A stretch of DNA of 64,000 nt from Saprospiraceae bacterium (GTDB taxonomy: Bacteria; Bacteroidota; Bacteroidia; Chitinophagales; Saprospiraceae), in NCBI GenBank assembly GCA_028285545.1, contig JANQPA010000058.1, positions 124,001 through 188,000 on the forward strand, in the 5' to 3' direction. The number at the start of each line of letters is the position of its first letter. Position 1 is the stretch's first letter. The notes under the pieces are model-generated. The model was given only the letters and a program-made list of their open reading frames with translations, was not told the DNA's origin and searched no databases. Position numbers and translations under genes: made by a program. This document shows, one piece after another, positions 62,632 through 64,000 of the stretch.

Positions 62632-63405
62632 TTAATTTTCTTCGTATTTGCCCATCCAAAAAACGCCTACTTGGTGGAGTTCGTAGGTAGCAATCTTATT
62701 TTGGTAAAATGGCATGGCATTGCAAATGGCTTCTGCCTCTTCTTTTGTGTTGGTATTTACGAAAAAGACAAAATCGGTTTTGGCATTGTCTTGTGCCGTA
62801 CCTTCAATATCAAAATATACATTTTCGATAGACCCGCTATTCCATAATTCTGCGATTTTCTTGCTTTGGACTTGAAGCAGGTCATCTGTAATTTTAGATT
62901 TATCCGCCGTTGTCCATACTGCTCCAAAGGACTTTGTCATTCCTTTTTTGTTGATAAGCTCCGTTTTTCTATCATACCATAACAATCCAACAGGATACAG
63001 TTGGTATGTTATAATTCCTTTTTTTACAATAGTTAAATCATTTAAAATCGACTCTGCTTCTGTATCAGAATGAGCCTTTACAAAGAAGATAACTTTTGGG
63101 AAATGCTCAAATCTGTCAACTGGAGGATCTGTGTCGAAATAGGCATTTTCAACAATGTCATTCTTCCAAAGGTCAGTAAGTTCTTTAGCAATTGTAGGCG
63201 AACTGTTGGATACTAATTCGGTATCAGTAGTTGCCCATTTCCCAACGACAGCATAATTGGTTCTGCCGAATTTTTGATTGAGATTAGAAGCTTCTGGGTT
63301 TTCTGAATTGGTTTCAGAAGGTGTCGTTTTTTCTTGAGGGCTATTAGTACAACTAACGAATAGGAGTAAACCCAAAGAAAAAAGCAGGTAAATCAATTTT
63401 GTCAT
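62632..63405 (-). CDS. Lipoprotein with duplicated ferredoxin-like domain
   Basis: 257 residues. The signal ends in the lipobox LLFVSCTNS (Cys at about residue 19). After a Pro/Ser/Glu linker come two copies of the same roughly 100-residue unit: NYAVVGKWATTDTELVSNSS...FFVKAHSDTEAESILNDL, then SFGAVWTTADKSKITDDLLQ...FVNTNTKEEAEAICNAM. Each has W.T.D, ENAYFD/ENVYFD and KxGIxTYQLxPVGLLW / KIATYELHQVGVFW at its end. The alternation suits the dimeric alpha-beta barrel (YciI/muconolactone isomerase-like) fold, so one chain would form the pair. No active site can be named. First gene of the operon with the ferric-reductase-like flavoprotein and b561. Confidence 0.8.
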   Translation of the reverse strand: MTKLIYLLFSLGLLLFVSCTNSPQEKTTPSETNSENPEASNLNQKFGRTNYAVVGKWATTDTELVSNSSPTIAKELTDLWKNDIVENAYFDTDPPVDRFEHFPKVIFFVKAHSDTEAESILNDLTIVKKGIITYQLYPVGLLWYDRKTELINKKGMTKSFGAVWTTADKSKITDDLLQVQSKKIAELWNSGSIENVYFDIEGTAQDNAKTDFVFFVNTNTKEEAEAICNAMPFYQNKIATYELHQVGVFWMGKYEEN

Positions 63406-63435
63406 AAGAAATAAATTTTATGCAAATCTATTTCT

Positions 63436-63620
63436 TCGGCATATTTTAAAATTGTATAAATCAGCCGTTTTCGCTTTATGCAATATTTTTGGTATCTCTA
63501 TTGTATATCCCTTGATTATCTCTAATAAAGCAAGTTTGGTAGGAATAATGTATTGTAGGAAAAACCTGGTCTCCCATTATTAAATAAGAGGCTTTTGAAT
63601 ATTGAGGTATTAATTTGGAT
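63436..63620 (-). pseudogene. Decayed copy of an AraC-type C-terminus
   Basis: The minus strand aligns over its length with the 3' part of the intact gene at 63654-64000: AATACCTCAATATTCA, then after frame loss FIRDNQGIYNRDTKNIA against FIREIKKHTGETPKKLN, and FIQF against FIQM. Several in-frame stops and frameshifts (TAA after KPLI; TAA, TGA) show it is not translated. Both copies begin downstream with ACAAATCTATTTCTTCG or near it, the sign of a tandem duplication of about 226 bp spacing. Confidence 0.75.
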
Positions 63621-63653
63621 ACAGGCAGCGAGTGGATTGTCAAGATGACAAAT

Positions 63654-64000
63654 CTATTTCTTCGTCATTCTCTTCATTTGTATAAAGCGGTCGTTTTGCC
63701 CTTTGTTCAATTTTTTCGGAGTCTCGCCTGTATGTTTCTTGATTTCTCTAATAAAATGAGCTTGGTCGAAATAATATTTTTCCGGAAAAAGACGACCATC
63801 CATTATTTGACTGTAAGAATAATATGCCTTCTGAATATTGAGGTATTTCTTTAGGGAAACACCTACATTTTTGTTCATATAGCGATTAATCTGTTTGTTT
63901 GTCCAGAATACTTGCTCCGAAACTTCCTTAGCCGTTATATCCCCTTTCATTTTGTCCAATAATTGAGAAAGTCTCAATTTATTGGCAGGAATTTCTTTTA
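63654..64000 (-). CDS. AraC-family regulator, 5' part beyond the window
   Basis: Frame open to the right edge (a TTG at 63977 is not a proven start), so only the C-terminal 115 residues are seen. The AraC double HTH is present: ITAKEVSEQVFWTNKQINRY for the first, and YYFDQAHFIREIKKHTGETP for the second, the family signature, then a basic tail. It lies upstream of the lipoprotein/flavoprotein/b561 operon on the same strand, separated by 248 bp with a decayed duplicate of itself, and is the natural candidate regulator of that operon. The N-terminal sensing domain is unknown. Confidence 0.85.
   Translation of the reverse strand, partial: KEIPANKLRLSQLLDKMKGDITAKEVSEQVFWTNKQINRYMNKNVGVSLKKYLNIQKAYYSYSQIMDGRLFPEKYYFDQAHFIREIKKHTGETPKKLNKGQNDRFIQMKRMTKK

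Noticed and set aside
1-64000. tRNA or rRNA genes, CRISPR arrays and transposase genes
   Set aside because: No cloverleaf with GTTCGAATC-type T arm, no regular spaced repeats and no transposase/integrase motif were seen.

Overview
The window is a 64-kb piece of an AT-rich chromosome (by eye in the high 30s % GC) from a member of the Bacteroidota, most likely a free-living, probably aquatic relative of Saprospiria or Cytophagia. I cannot name the genus. Supporting traits are a TonB-dependent receptor with a carboxypeptidase-like N-terminal domain, a type IX secretion (T9SS) sorting domain, a one-piece hybrid histidine kinase with an AraC output domain, DUF4374, DUF6090 and DUF5916 proteins, a transcarbamylase of the N-acetyl/N-succinylornithine type, and TAnnTTTG-like promoter elements with few Shine-Dalgarno sequences. 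No rRNA, tRNA, CRISPR array, prophage or transposase was seen.

Layout. 1-4.3 kb: the 3' part of a carotenoid desaturase, a DUF6090-like membrane protein, an AraC regulator and a serine hydrolase. 4.4-9.1 kb (minus): a secreted PLP enzyme of the class V aminotransferase type, an S9 prolyl-oligopeptidase-like peptidase and a lipoprotein. 9.1-12.9 kb: a long multi-hairpin leader, a T9SS-secreted M12B-like metalloprotease, then a probable structured RNA with a strong terminator and twin hairpins. 12.9-19.0 kb: a HExxH protease/propeller/outer-membrane barrel protein and a 7TM-AraC regulator flanked by two proteins with a similar WLGEWDV-type domain. 19.2-27.6 kb (minus): a compact arginine operon (GNAT synthase, argG, argC, argD, argF', argB, argE, argH) running from glutamate to arginine. 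28-35.8 kb: a hybrid two-component regulator, a cupin protein, an ECF sigma/anti-sigma/secreted-protein cassette and a second serine hydrolase. 36-42.7 kb: a mannose-release cluster (GH92 alpha-mannosidase, CutC, GH2 beta-mannosidase). 42.8-48.6 kb: a DUF3179 lipoprotein, a 1049-residue BNR-repeat protein and a jacalin-type lectin. 48.7-55.9 kb (minus): a five-gene operon of TonB receptor, DUF4374 surface lipoprotein, ABC ATPase and two DUF3526-type permeases. 56.3-60.5 kb: a DUF5916 protein and two DUF6090 paralogues. 60.7-64 kb (minus): cytochrome b561, a ferric-reductase-like flavoprotein and a lipoprotein with a duplicated domain, then a decayed copy of an AraC gene and the intact AraC gene running off the window.

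The best candidates for something undescribed are: the TonB-receptor/DUF4374/ABC-exporter operon, with GCAAC-N-GTTGC operator-like palindromes upstream; an intergenic element present in at least four diverged copies, one with a perfect 12-bp internal hairpin; the structured transcripts on both sides of the metalloprotease; and short tandem repeats placed directly at gene borders. The arginine transcarbamylase carries alanine at the residue that decides acetyl- versus succinylornithine use, which points to succinylated intermediates.
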